Counted from the stretch's first letter, positions 1 through 6,471 are shown. The stretch: 6,690 nucleotides of DNA from an uncultured Eubacteriales bacterium (GCA_900320235.1 ONRO01000096.1:1-6690); one strand, 5' to 3'. Notes: a model not told the origin generated them from the sequence alone. Numbers and translations are program-made.

Positions 1-475
1 CATATTGAATTAACGTTTTCATTGTCGAGAAGCCAGCGTAATTGTTTAAGAAAATGATCTCTGCTGCAAGAAACAGAACCGAGATAAGCCATTTTATTGA
101 ATAAGCAATAATTATCTCGTCAGGAGATTCCAGTATACCTTCAATGTAATGAGTAGAAAGACCGCCAAAAGAAAAAACAGCTATTGCACAGACAAAAATG
201 TACCATAGTTTATTATTTCTTACATCAAAAGCAATAAAATAAAAAACAAGTGCAGGTAATAAAGCACATAGCAGAAGAATATTCACATCAATTTCAGTAA
301 GGCATAGAAGCACAGAGAGAACGAAGGACACAATAAGAATGACTGCTGACATAACAGGGAGAAGAATTACAGACTTGATTCTGCTGTGATGAAGTACGGG
401 GAGGATACACAAAAACGCTGCCGGCAGTATAATAGAATAATCCCAGAAATTCATTAAAAGGTTGGTAATGTTCAT
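1..475 (-). CDS. Sensor histidine kinase, N-terminal membrane domain (partial, runs off the left edge)
   Basis: Reading the minus strand from an ATG at 475-473 gives 158 codons without a stop up to the window edge, so the gene is truncated by the window and not broken. The visible part is almost all hydrophobic, with about five membrane segments near residues 13-28, 34-58, 64-83, 90-107 and 122-144, separated by short polar turns (HHSRIK, DVRNNK). The start lies one base after the stop of the response regulator, a spacing typical of translational coupling. A polytopic N-terminus directly following a LytTR regulator is the usual arrangement of an AgrC/GHKL-type kinase, which would sense an extracellular signal and phosphorylate that regulator. 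The dimerisation and GHKL ATPase domains would lie beyond base 1 and cannot be seen, so the kinase call is inferred from context. A non-kinase membrane partner is possible. Confidence 0.72.
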   Translation of the reverse strand, partial: MNITNLLMNFWDYSIILPAAFLCILPVLHHSRIKSVILLPVMSAVILIVSFVLSVLLCLTEIDVNILLLCALLPALVFYFIAFDVRNNKLWYIFVCAIAVFSFGGLSTHYIEGILESPDEIIIAYSIKWLISVLFLAAEIIFLNNYAGFSTMKTLIQY

Positions 476-476
476 A

Positions 477-1190
477 TTATTTTCCTTCCGCAAGTAAATT
501 GCTGAACTGTCTTTTCATAAAAGCCTGCTCAGTTTCCTTGATTTTTCTTCTGCTCACAGGAACCCTGTCGCCGTTTTTCATTACACAGTCAAAACCGCTT
601 ATATGCGAGGTATTATTGAAATTTACAAGTACTCCTCTGCTGACTACCATAAAATATGGATAGCTGCTGAGTTTTTTTGACAATTCAGTAAATGAGATAC
701 GAACCTCGATTTTTGATTCTGTTGTATAGATATCACAATAATTTGAATCGGAATATACATAAAGAATATCGGAAAGAAGTATTTTTTCCGAAGCGATATC
801 AATTACATTTTCAAAAGTATGCAGAACCTGTTTTGCATCATTTAAAACCTGCGATAATTTTTCATAGGAATACGGTTTAATTAAATAATCAAAAGCATGA
901 CAAGGAAAAGCCTGAGCCATAAATTCTGTGCTTGAGGTAATAAAGATAAGCATTGTATCGAGGCTGAAGCTGCGAAGTATTTTTGCGGCTTCAATACCAT
1001 TCTGCTTGTCCATGATAATATCCATAAATACGATATCGTATTGTTCGTTATTAATATAATGAGTAAATTCCTCTCCGTTGTCAAAGGTTGTGATAGAAAC
1101 AGAGACATGGTTTTCCTGAGCCCATTTTTGAATAAATTTAGTAAGTGAATGTTGTTCGAGTTTGTTGTCATCTACTATTGATATTTTCAT
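477..1190 (-). CDS. LytTR-family two-component response regulator
   Basis: The 237-residue protein has the two-domain layout of AgrA/LytR/VirR-type regulators. The receiver domain (about 1-122) shows the acidic pocket D7-D8, the phosphoacceptor D57 in FMDIIM, T85 in IFITSS and the invariant K105 in YLIKP. A LytTR DNA-binding domain follows (about 130-235), with RGVLVN near 185-190 and the closing VPVSRRK near 210-216. The usual F-R-HRS-VN signature is altered to FMVVSRGVLVN, so the common His-Arg is Ser-Arg. The start is supported by GGAG at 1198-1201, seven bases upstream. It is the first gene of an operon with the sensor at 475. By family it should activate promoters by binding paired direct repeats once phosphorylated; the target cannot be read here. 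No AgrB/AgrD-like peptide gene is in the window. Confidence 0.95.
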   Translation of the reverse strand: MKISIVDDNKLEQHSLTKFIQKWAQENHVSVSITTFDNGEEFTHYINNEQYDIVFMDIIMDKQNGIEAAKILRSFSLDTMLIFITSSTEFMAQAFPCHAFDYLIKPYSYEKLSQVLNDAKQVLHTFENVIDIASEKILLSDILYVYSDSNYCDIYTTESKIEVRISFTELSKKLSSYPYFMVVSRGVLVNFNNTSHISGFDCVMKNGDRVPVSRRKIKETEQAFMKRQFSNLLAEGK

Positions 1191-1281
1191 ATTGATTCTC
1201 CGATTTATTAAGAAATATCGAGATTAAAAAGTCCGGCATTGTTTCAGTAAAAAGTAACATCAAAAACCGAATAATTAAACG

Positions 1282-1293
1282 CTTTCCGGAAAG
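1282..1293. repeat. 12-bp perfect palindrome in the regulator leader
   Basis: CTTTCCGGAAAG is a perfect 12-bp palindrome. It can be extended by ACG at 1279-1281 pairing with CGT at 1297-1299 across a short asymmetry. It lies about 35-45 bases downstream of the predicted transcription start and about 90 bases before the regulator start codon. It could be an operator for a dimeric repressor, or chance. No T-run follows on the minus strand close enough to make it a terminator. Confidence 0.35.
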
Positions 1294-1334
1294 TATCGTA
1301 ATATTTTTTTAAAGAAATAGTCGAACCTATGTAT

Positions 1335-1363
1335 ATTATAATAGATAATCATCGTTTTTACAA
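1335..1363 (-). promoter_or_regulatory. Promoter of the LytTR regulator/sensor operon
   Basis: On the minus strand a perfect TATAAT (-10, 1335-1340) lies 17 bases from TTGTAA (-35, 1358-1363, four of six consensus positions). Transcription would start near 1328, giving a leader of roughly 135 nt before the regulator ATG. It lies just beyond the hydrolase terminator, so the operon appears to have its own promoter. I saw no convincing pair of LytTR-type direct repeats next to it. Confidence 0.62.
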
Positions 1364-1429
1364 TCAGGATAATTATATTCAGAAGTGGAATTTGATCAAA
1401 AACATATTAAATTTATCAGTTTAAAGTAT

Positions 1430-1470
1430 AAAAAACCGTCAGAGGTCATCACCTGGATGACCTCTGACGG
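1430..1470 (-). terminator. Intrinsic terminator of the alpha/beta hydrolase gene
   Basis: A perfect 15-bp inverted repeat (1436-1450 with 1456-1470) closes a 5-base loop. Read on the minus strand it is followed directly by six T residues (1430-1435), a textbook Rho-independent terminator. On the plus strand the hairpin is followed by TAATTAATTG, with no U-run, so it works mainly for leftward transcription. It lies about 130 bases after the hydrolase stop and just before the regulator promoter, insulating the two units. Confidence 0.95.
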
Positions 1471-1597
1471 TAATTAATTGATAGAAATGCTTGATGATTC
1501 ATAAAGCAGAGTTTTGCCGGAAAACAGGCTGACGCATCTGCAAAATGAATGAAAAATCAATGATTTAATAAATGGTAAGTTATATCTGAGAAGCATA

Positions 1598-2515
1598 TCA
1601 TTTTTCAAGGAAACTCTTGATATCGCTGATGACCTCATTTCTGCAGCTGTCCTCAAGAATAGCATGTCTGCATCCCTGATAAAGCTTCATATCAACATTT
1701 GCGCCTTTTTCCCTGAGCTGATCGTAAATTCTTGTAATACCCTCACCGTATTCTCCGAGCGGATCTTCACTTCCGGAAATCAGCAAAATCGGTTTTGATT
1801 TATCAATAGAAGAATACCACTGAGGTCTGTTGCATTCCACGCTTAGCTGGATAAGGTCCTCCATAGCGGCAACGGTAAAGTGAAATGAGCAAAGAGGATC
1901 ATTTTCATATAATTTACGTTTTTCTTCAAGACTTGAAAGCCATCCGAGTTCGCCGCAGTCAGGGAATTTTTCATTATATGTTCCGAAAACAAGTGTTTCG
2001 AGGACATCTGAAACATAATGGTCGCCAAAAAGATTTTTTATAGTTTTGATCATAGCAAGACCCGGTTCAGCCTGCGGAACGTAGCCTCCGGTACCCATAA
2101 TAATCAGCTTATCCTGCCAGTTGAATTCTGAAGCGTTGATACGAACAATAAACGATCCCATACTGAATCCCATCAGAGTATAGGGAAGATCGTTACCATA
2201 TTGTCTTTTGACATCCTTAGCAAAAATAGCGGCATCATTCACGAGATATTTCCATCCGTTGTTTTTGCTGATATAGCCATATTCATCTTCACTTTGAACA
2301 GTATGACCGTGGCCAAGCTGGTCATAGCCGAAAACAATATATCCTTCTTCAGCTATCTGCTGCATAAAGTCTTCATATAATCCGATATGTTCTCTCATAC
2401 CGTGAATGATCTGGAAAATACCCTTAGGTTCTCCTTCAGGGATAAATACCCTGCCTGAGAGGAGGTGTATCTGGTCTGAGGAGAATACCATTTTATTTTT
2501 CTTTTCAACTTTCAT
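1598..2515 (-). CDS. Alpha/beta hydrolase, monoacylglycerol-lipase-like (serine hydrolase)
   Basis: The 305-residue protein has the complete signature of the Hydrolase_4/monoglyceride lipase group of alpha/beta-hydrolase folds. HGMREH at 38-43 forms the oxyanion-loop motif, and YDQLGHG (64-70) follows. The nucleophile is S118 in the elbow GFSMG (116-120). The probable catalytic acid is D251 in GSEDPLG, and the catalytic base is H284 in CRHAILED. A cap region fills about 145-235. Length is normal for the family. There is no signal peptide or membrane segment, so it should be cytosolic and cleave carboxylic esters such as monoacylglycerols or lysophospholipids; the substrate is not readable. 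The ATG at 2515 is fixed by AAGGAG at 2524-2529, eight bases upstream. It has its own promoter and terminator and so looks monocistronic. Confidence 0.93.
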   Translation of the reverse strand: MKVEKKNKMVFSSDQIHLLSGRVFIPEGEPKGIFQIIHGMREHIGLYEDFMQQIAEEGYIVFGYDQLGHGHTVQSEDEYGYISKNNGWKYLVNDAAIFAKDVKRQYGNDLPYTLMGFSMGSFIVRINASEFNWQDKLIIMGTGGYVPQAEPGLAMIKTIKNLFGDHYVSDVLETLVFGTYNEKFPDCGELGWLSSLEEKRKLYENDPLCSFHFTVAAMEDLIQLSVECNRPQWYSSIDKSKPILLISGSEDPLGEYGEGITRIYDQLREKGANVDMKLYQGCRHAILEDSCRNEVISDIKSFLEK

Positions 2516-2600
2516 ACTGATCTCTCCTTAATCTGTAAAGCCTTGTGCAAATTCAGCCGTCTCAGGTCAGAAATCTGCTTTTCATTATCCTACATATTAT

Positions 2601-2629
2601 ATTATATAAAAAAACCGTATTAATGTAAA
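2601..2629 (-). promoter_or_regulatory. Promoter of the alpha/beta hydrolase gene
   Basis: On the minus strand TTTACA (-35, 2624-2629, five of six consensus positions) is separated by 17 bases from a perfect TATAAT (-10, 2601-2606). A second overlapping TATAAT lies at 2596-2601 with less good spacing. The start would be near 2594, leaving a leader of about 80 nt. The -35 side is embedded in an AT-rich tract. No terminator hairpin is evident between this promoter and the end of the upstream LRR gene at 2711, so some read-through from that gene is possible. Confidence 0.72.
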
Positions 2630-4230
2630 CAAAACAAACATTGTTATTCCTACAAAATAATGCAATTATTATCCAAATGATTTATATAAAATAACCTCTG
2701 ACAAAGACTATCATTCAACAGTAATCCTGCATGAGCTTTCCTTTCCGTTAAATGTGCGTACCGTAACCCATGCAACACCTTTTTTAACAGCAGTGAACTG
2801 GCCGGTCCAGTTAGTTTTTGTCATTTTGATAACAGATGAATTGCTTGTACGGAAGATTCTTGATGCACATCCGGTTTCAACAGGAATGACAGAAGAAAGA
2901 GAGCCGGAATGTCCGACCTTCATAGAAATGCTTTTTCTGCTGATGCAGACCGACGTGGGAGCTTTTTTTACATTGATCCTGCAGCTTGCTTCCTTGCCGT
3001 TATACAGGCGTACTGTTACAAAAGCAGTACCGGGTTTTACTGCTCTGAAATGACCTTCCCAGTCAGTTTTAGTCATCTGAACTATACTGCTGCAGCTTGT
3101 ACGGAATTTTCTTGAAGCAGAGGCACTGTCAGCCGGAATAACAGAACTGAGCCTGAAAGTTTCACCGACACCGAGTGTAAGAACAGTTTTTTCAAGCCTG
3201 ACTACATCGGGAGAATTTTTAACAGTGATCTTGCAGGAGCTTTCCAGGCCGTTTTTAGTTCGTGCCGTTATCCAGGCAGTACCTTTTCCGACTGCTTTTA
3301 CATTTCCGTTCTGATCGGCAGAAAGAATTTTAGCATCAGAAGATCTCCATTTAAGAGAGCTGATATCGGCAGCTGACGGAGAAAGAGAAGCTGAAAGCCT
3401 GAAGGTTTCATTCAACCCCAGTGACATCTGACCTTTGCTGAGAATAATACCTGTTGGTCCTGGATAAGCAGTGACGATACATTCAGCTTTCTGCCCTGAA
3501 AAGTTTACAGCAGAAATTGTTGCAGTACCGGGTCTGACGGCTTTGATAAGACCTGAACGGGAAACAGAGATAATATTTTTATCTGAGCTTTTATACCTGA
3601 CAGCGTTTACAGTTGCATTTGCAGGAGTGACAATTGTATTGATCTGAAATGTTTCATTAATATCAAGTGAAGTTTTTCTGGTATTTAAAGTAACACCTGA
3701 TGTATCAATTATTTCTCTGAAAGGAAGATTGTTTTTCACGGCATATTTCTCTGCCGCAGAATTTTTCCTGCCGAATATCACTATTTTCGGGGATGAAAGA
3801 CCGTGATCCCAGTCATCAAGTGATGAAAAGACATAATTCTGAATATCTGTTGTTTTTTCAGAGATCACAATTTTCTCTAAAGCGGGGCATATTCCGAAAG
3901 AATTTGACTGAATTGTTTTGAGATTTTTCGGGAGAACAATTTCTGTCAGAACTTTGCATCCGGAGAATGCATTGACTTCAATTATTTCAAGAGAATCAGG
4001 AAGGACTACATTTTTCAATGATACACAATCGCAGAATGAAGCAGTTTCTATTTTTCTGACGCTGTCAGGGATAACGATTGAAGACAGGCTGTAACACCCT
4101 GTAAAAGCACCTGTATCATGTGAACCAACGATAGTACTGAGAGTGTCAGGAAGACTGACAGACGATAAAGACCGGCAGTCTGATAATTCTCCCTCAGGAA
4201 TTTCAGTCCATCCTTCAGGAAATGAAATTG

Positions 4231-4234
4231 TTTT
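4231..4234 (-). other. Frameshift site 2 of the LRR gene: A4 run
   Basis: The LRR reading CCKSLK (TTA AAA) continues as QFHFLKDG in the second frame, which has lost the repeat pattern. One base back it continues as TISFPEGWTEIPEG, which fits it. Restoring one A (A4 to A5) repairs the gene. The context TCA TTA AAA CAA is not a canonical slippery heptamer, so recoding is unlikely here. The exact lesion position could be a few bases either side; a stop in the third frame (TAA, overlapping the K-S codons) bounds it upstream. Confidence 0.75.
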
Positions 4235-4406
4235 AATGACTTACAGCATGAGAAATGGTAGCTCCCATAATATTCCGGTTTTACCGGTAGTCTGACATTT
4301 TCTAAAGAAGCACAGTTACTGCAGAAAAAATCGCCTAAATAAGTAACACTGTCAGGGATAAACAGGCTTTTAAGATTACTGTATGATTCAAAAGCAGAAC
4401 GATTGA

Positions 4407-4413
4407 TTTTTTT
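4407..4413 (-). other. Frameshift site 1 of the LRR gene: A7 run, in-frame slippery heptamer
   Basis: Reading GTA AAA AAA TCA, the frame goes on into a short hydrophobic tail and a stop. Moving back one base after the second AAA gives ATC AAT CGT TCT GCT TTT, that is INRSAF, which continues the LRR pattern exactly. The same result follows if the run were A8. In the original frame the run forms A AAA AAA, the form used for -1 slippage. Shine-Dalgarno-like AGGA lies about 13 bases before it and GGAG one base before it. No strong stem is visible just downstream. Confidence 0.8.
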
Positions 4414-4771
4414 ACTCCGTCAGTAATCCTGAGAGATTTTATAGAAGAATTCATTTTTCCAAGACTTTTGATTTCCACTACTTTCCTGCCCGAAACAGAA
4501 GCTGGAATAGTGACATTTTCTGAATTGCCATTGTAACCGGTAATTGCAAGACCGCCGTCCGGAAGAACTTCAGTATTGAAAACATCAGCCTGACTTGCTG
4601 CAGAAACCTCATTTAAATTCTTCTCTGAGAACATAGGGAACGGGCAGAAACTTCCGGAAATAATAATAAGAACAATTACAGAGGTACATATCCGATGAAA
4701 AATTTTAAGCTTCATTATTTTTCACTCCCGTTATTTAGTTTTCAAGGAAGGCAAAATTGTCTGATAATCAT

Positions 4772-4799
4772 ATTATATCATTTCTCCAAAGAAATACAA
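4772..4799 (-). promoter_or_regulatory. Promoter of the LRR/Ig-like gene
   Basis: On the minus strand a perfect TATAAT (4772-4777) is preceded by TG with one base between, forming the extended -10 motif TGATATAAT. A weak -35 TTGTAT (4794-4799) lies 16 bases upstream. The leader would be about 50 nt. The promoter is intact although the gene is frameshifted. Confidence 0.6.
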
Positions 4800-4804
4800 G
4801 TTTA

Positions 4805-4831
4805 TTCCCACCGGCGGCAGCGTGACGCTGC
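4805..4831. repeat. GC-rich repeat unit with hairpin
   Basis: TTCCCACCGGCG (4805-4816) is followed immediately by a stem of GCAGCG (4817-4822) and CGCTGC (4826-4831) around a TGA loop. The 12-base part occurs again in inverted orientation at 5187-5198, the right end of the larger structured repeat. It lies just upstream of the LRR promoter. This looks like a fragment of the same interspersed repeat family. Confidence 0.55.
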
Positions 4832-5093
4832 ACCCTTGATTCACGTTTTTTATAGCCTGATAAAGTATTTCCCGGCACCGCCAGGCTTTTTTGAGCCTGA
4901 ACTGCATTATATCAGAATTTAAAGCATTTTGCTAAAAATAATTATCTGACGGCATGCTGCCGGAAGTTTGTATAAAATAATTCTGAGAGTTTTGAATTAA
5001 CTATAATAAAATTTCGGGTCAGAAATAATCAGAGCCGCGGGAGTGAAACAGTAGTTCTCAGTCAGAGCGCAGTGTATACGGAGCGATAGCGCG

Positions 5094-5198
5094 TCGCGAC
5101 ACCGGCCGTAAATTCTCAGACTAAATCCCACCGCAAATTCCACTGTGGAATTTACTTTGAGAATTTACTTCGCGACACCGGCGGCACGCCGGTGGGAA
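5094..5198. repeat. Nested palindromic interspersed repeat (REP/MITE-like, no coding)
   Basis: Several perfect elements are packed into 105 bp. A 13-base direct repeat TCGCGACACCGGC occurs at 5094-5106 and 5170-5182. An 11-base inverted repeat (GTAAATTCTCA at 5108-5118, TGAGAATTTAC at 5158-5168) encloses a second palindrome of 9-bp arms around one base (5135-5153). An 8-bp GC hairpin CACCGGCG/CGCCGGTG (5176-5194) has a 3-base loop, and TCCCACCG (5126-5133) pairs with CGGTGGGA (5190-5197). As RNA or single-stranded DNA it would fold strongly. It is richer in GC than its surroundings and codes for nothing. I recognise the style of clostridial intergenic repeats but not a named family. Confidence 0.65.
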
Positions 5199-5206
5199 AT
5201 CTGAGG

Positions 5207-5236
5207 TTGACAAGTAATTAAAAAATGTGGTATCAT
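5207..5236 (+). promoter_or_regulatory. Promoter of the zinc-ribbon/DUF4250 pair
   Basis: A perfect -35 TTGACA (5207-5212) is followed after 18 bases by TATCAT (5231-5236, five of six). TG at 5228-5229 makes an extended -10 (TGGTATCAT). This is the best promoter match on the plus strand of the window. It starts 8 bp after the end of the structured repeat. The start would be near 5243, about 208 nt before the first codon. Confidence 0.72.
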
Positions 5237-5242
5237 TTTAAA

Positions 5243-5450
5243 GCAATTGAATGCACTGAGATAGTACAGAAAAAGAAAGTCTGGTTCAGATTACAAAAAT
5301 ATTAAAAGCTGATAATTTTGTAAAGACTGATTTATTCGTAAACCGGAGTTTTTTCATAGGATAAGCAATATAGAACGATCACTATATCTCTGCAGCATTG
5401 AGGTAATTATTTATTCAGTGTTTCTTTAATTTTGCTAATGGAGTGAAAAA
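5243..5450 (+). other. Long 5' leader of the zinc-ribbon gene
   Basis: If the promoter at 5207-5236 is used, the transcript carries roughly 208 untranslated nucleotides. They are AT-rich, contain no long open reading frame and show no riboswitch or T-box core that I can recognise. The RBS is at the end: GGAG at 5440-5443, seven bases before the ATG. A closer promoter inside this stretch cannot be excluded, but none matches as well. Confidence 0.45.
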
Positions 5451-6443
5451 ATGGAGTTGGAAACTCGCAGTTGTCCCGGATGCGGTGCACCGGTAAGTGT
5501 ACATAAGGGAGTCAGATCCTATCGATGCGAATACTGTGGAAATGAATTCAGTATTGACAATTCTCCTTCATTTGAGGAAGAAAAGGAACAGATACGACTC
5601 CAGATGGAGAGAGATAAAGCTAAGGCATATAAGGATAGACTTGCATGGGAAAACAAGGAATATAAAAAACAACAAAGACGAAATCAGAAAAGAGCTCAGC
5701 GCAGTGCAAGAACAAGCAGTTGTGTAGGCTGTTTTTTGATATTGCTTGTGCCGATCATATTCATTTCAGTTATCGCTTACAGAACAATAAATGAACAGCT
5801 GGAAAAATATGAGTATTCTTCATATGATGCTGATGAAGCCGGACCAGAGGTGATCACAGATCTTGATAAAATACCGAAGGTCACTCTTGACAAGATCAAC
5901 AGAACCAGTGCAAAGAAAAGCGATGGTCATTTTACTGCACTGTATTCAGGATGGTATGTAGCAGAGAAGGCGGAGCCTGTTGGTGATTATCTTGTAAGCT
6001 ATGATGATAATTCCGGAAACTACCTGATCTCTGTAATGAAAATCACATATAAAAATGATAAGAAAAAGCTTGAACAAAGTATTTATACTGCTTACTATAC
6101 CAATGATATATGTCTGAAGGAAGACGGAACGACAGTTCAGAGCCATCCTGAACGACTGATCGATTACTGCAAAAACCTGTCGCATTCAATGTATCTGAAG
6201 GGAGACGGCGGATCAATTCCGAGTCTTGTAAGCGGATGGGAAAGTCTGAAAGAGCTGTATGCTGACTGTATAGATTCAAGCGAAAAGAAATATCATATAT
6301 CATATACCAAAAACATGTATATTCCCGGCAAATCAGAATCGCTCAGCAAGAGTGCAAATTATATACCATCGATAGGAATTGAAGTCGATGAAGGTCAAAG
6401 CGAAGAAATCGACTATAATGAAAAAAAGTCGGACAAAGAATAA
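5451..6443 (+). CDS. Zinc-ribbon, single-pass membrane protein of unknown function
   Basis: The 330-residue protein opens with a four-cysteine zinc ribbon: C8 and C11 in CPGC, C26 and C29 in CEYC, a CxxC-x14-CxxC arrangement. A highly charged, probably coiled-coil stretch (about 41-88) becomes Lys/Arg-rich. One membrane segment follows at about 92-110 (core FLILLVPIIFISVIAY). The basic flank before it predicts an N-in orientation: zinc ribbon in the cytosol and about 220 residues outside. The outer part begins with an acidic linker (120-140), then a folded-looking region with aromatic-rich strands (FTALYSGWYV, YLISVMKITY, IYTAYYTND) that I cannot assign, and a polar, acidic tail. The start is set by GGAG at 5440-5443. 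It heads a unit with the DUF4250 gene 28 bases downstream. The domain order suggests coupling between cytosol and envelope, but no enzymatic motif is visible and its job is unknown. Confidence 0.88.
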   Translation: MELETRSCPGCGAPVSVHKGVRSYRCEYCGNEFSIDNSPSFEEEKEQIRLQMERDKAKAYKDRLAWENKEYKKQQRRNQKRAQRSARTSSCVGCFLILLVPIIFISVIAYRTINEQLEKYEYSSYDADEAGPEVITDLDKIPKVTLDKINRTSAKKSDGHFTALYSGWYVAEKAEPVGDYLVSYDDNSGNYLISVMKITYKNDKKKLEQSIYTAYYTNDICLKEDGTTVQSHPERLIDYCKNLSHSMYLKGDGGSIPSLVSGWESLKELYADCIDSSEKKYHISYTKNMYIPGKSESLSKSANYIPSIGIEVDEGQSEEIDYNEKKSDKE

Positions 6444-6471
6444 GAAAAAAACAGAAAAAGGAGAGATAATT

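Larger units (their letters stand above)
1191..1597. other. Intergenic region between regulator and hydrolase
   Basis: This stretch of about 400 bp holds no supportable gene. From right to left on the minus strand it contains the hydrolase 3' untranslated region (1471-1597), the hydrolase terminator (1430-1470), the regulator promoter (1335-1363) and the regulator leader with its palindrome and RBS. The 3' untranslated part has only a weak 5-bp stem (GTTTT/AAAAC, 1511-1525). An out-of-frame reading running from inside the hydrolase end into this region has no RBS and no recognisable domain. Confidence 0.7.
2711..4715 (-). pseudogene. Secreted BspA-type LRR protein with four Ig-like (Big_2) domains, broken by two frameshifts
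   Basis: Three consecutive minus-strand frames join into one 668-residue protein if one base is restored at each of two sites. Segment one (4715-4407, residues 1-103) starts after GGGAG (4725-4729) with a signal peptide: basic MKLKIFHR, hydrophobic core to about 22, probable cleavage after SAA near 40. The LRR region begins there. Segment two covers 104-162 and segment three 163-668, which continues the LRR_5/BspA repeats (cycles such as SLSSVSLPDTL and SVRKIETASFCDC) to about 330. Four Ig-like domains follow near 339-417, 421-500, 503-585 and 586-668. There is no LPXTG, SLH, dockerin or lipobox, so it should be secreted; the family is associated with surface adhesion. As written, translation stops after 126 residues (stop near 4335). 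The apparent start at 4018 is an internal TTG with no claim to be real. All other codons are intact, so the damage is recent or a sequencing artefact. Confidence 0.85.
4716..5450. other. 735-bp non-coding divide with palindromes and divergent promoters
   Basis: No supportable gene lies here. It contains the minus-strand LRR promoter, a GC-rich hairpin (4805-4831), two smaller stems, the large structured repeat (5094-5198), a strong plus-strand promoter (5207-5236) and a leader of about 200 nt. The smaller stems are CAGGCT/AGCCTG at 4882-4899 with a T-rich loop, and CGGCA/TGCCG at 4950-4962. The stretch 4801-5200 is patchily richer in GC than the flanking genes, suggesting it was built from inserted interspersed repeats. 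A short plus-strand open reading across 4695-4922 overlaps the LRR start, lacks an RBS and translates through the repeat, so I do not call it. Confidence 0.7.

Noticed and set aside
1474..1665. Minus-strand 63-residue reading overlapping the hydrolase end
   Set aside because: It starts inside the hydrolase in another frame, has no RBS and no recognisable domain, and runs into the 3' untranslated region. It is a shadow of the hydrolase.
2754..3115. Plus-strand readings of 99 and 68 residues opposite the Ig-like domains
   Set aside because: They lie antisense to a well-supported repeat protein, overlap each other and lack RBS or family signatures.
2711..4018. A complete 435-residue protein starting at 4018
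   Set aside because: The start is an internal TTG in the middle of an LRR unit (SLKNVVLPDS) with no RBS, and the same frame continues the repeat pattern upstream to about 4235. It is the third segment of the frameshifted gene.
4630..4660. Possible lipobox (GSFC) in the LRR protein signal sequence
   Set aside because: The residue before the cysteine is Phe, not Gly/Ala/Ser, and a better ordinary signal-peptidase site (SAA) follows near residue 40.
4882..4899. Terminator at CAGGCT/AGCCTG
   Set aside because: The T-run is in the loop and neither strand has a U-run after the 6-bp stem, so it does not fit an intrinsic terminator. No gene ends here either.
4695..4922. Plus-strand 75-residue reading across the LRR promoter and GC-rich repeat
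   Set aside because: It begins antisense inside the LRR signal peptide, has no RBS and passes through palindromic repeat DNA.
5094..5198. CRISPR array
   Set aside because: There are only two copies of the direct repeat, the intervening sequence is itself palindromic, and no cas gene is nearby.
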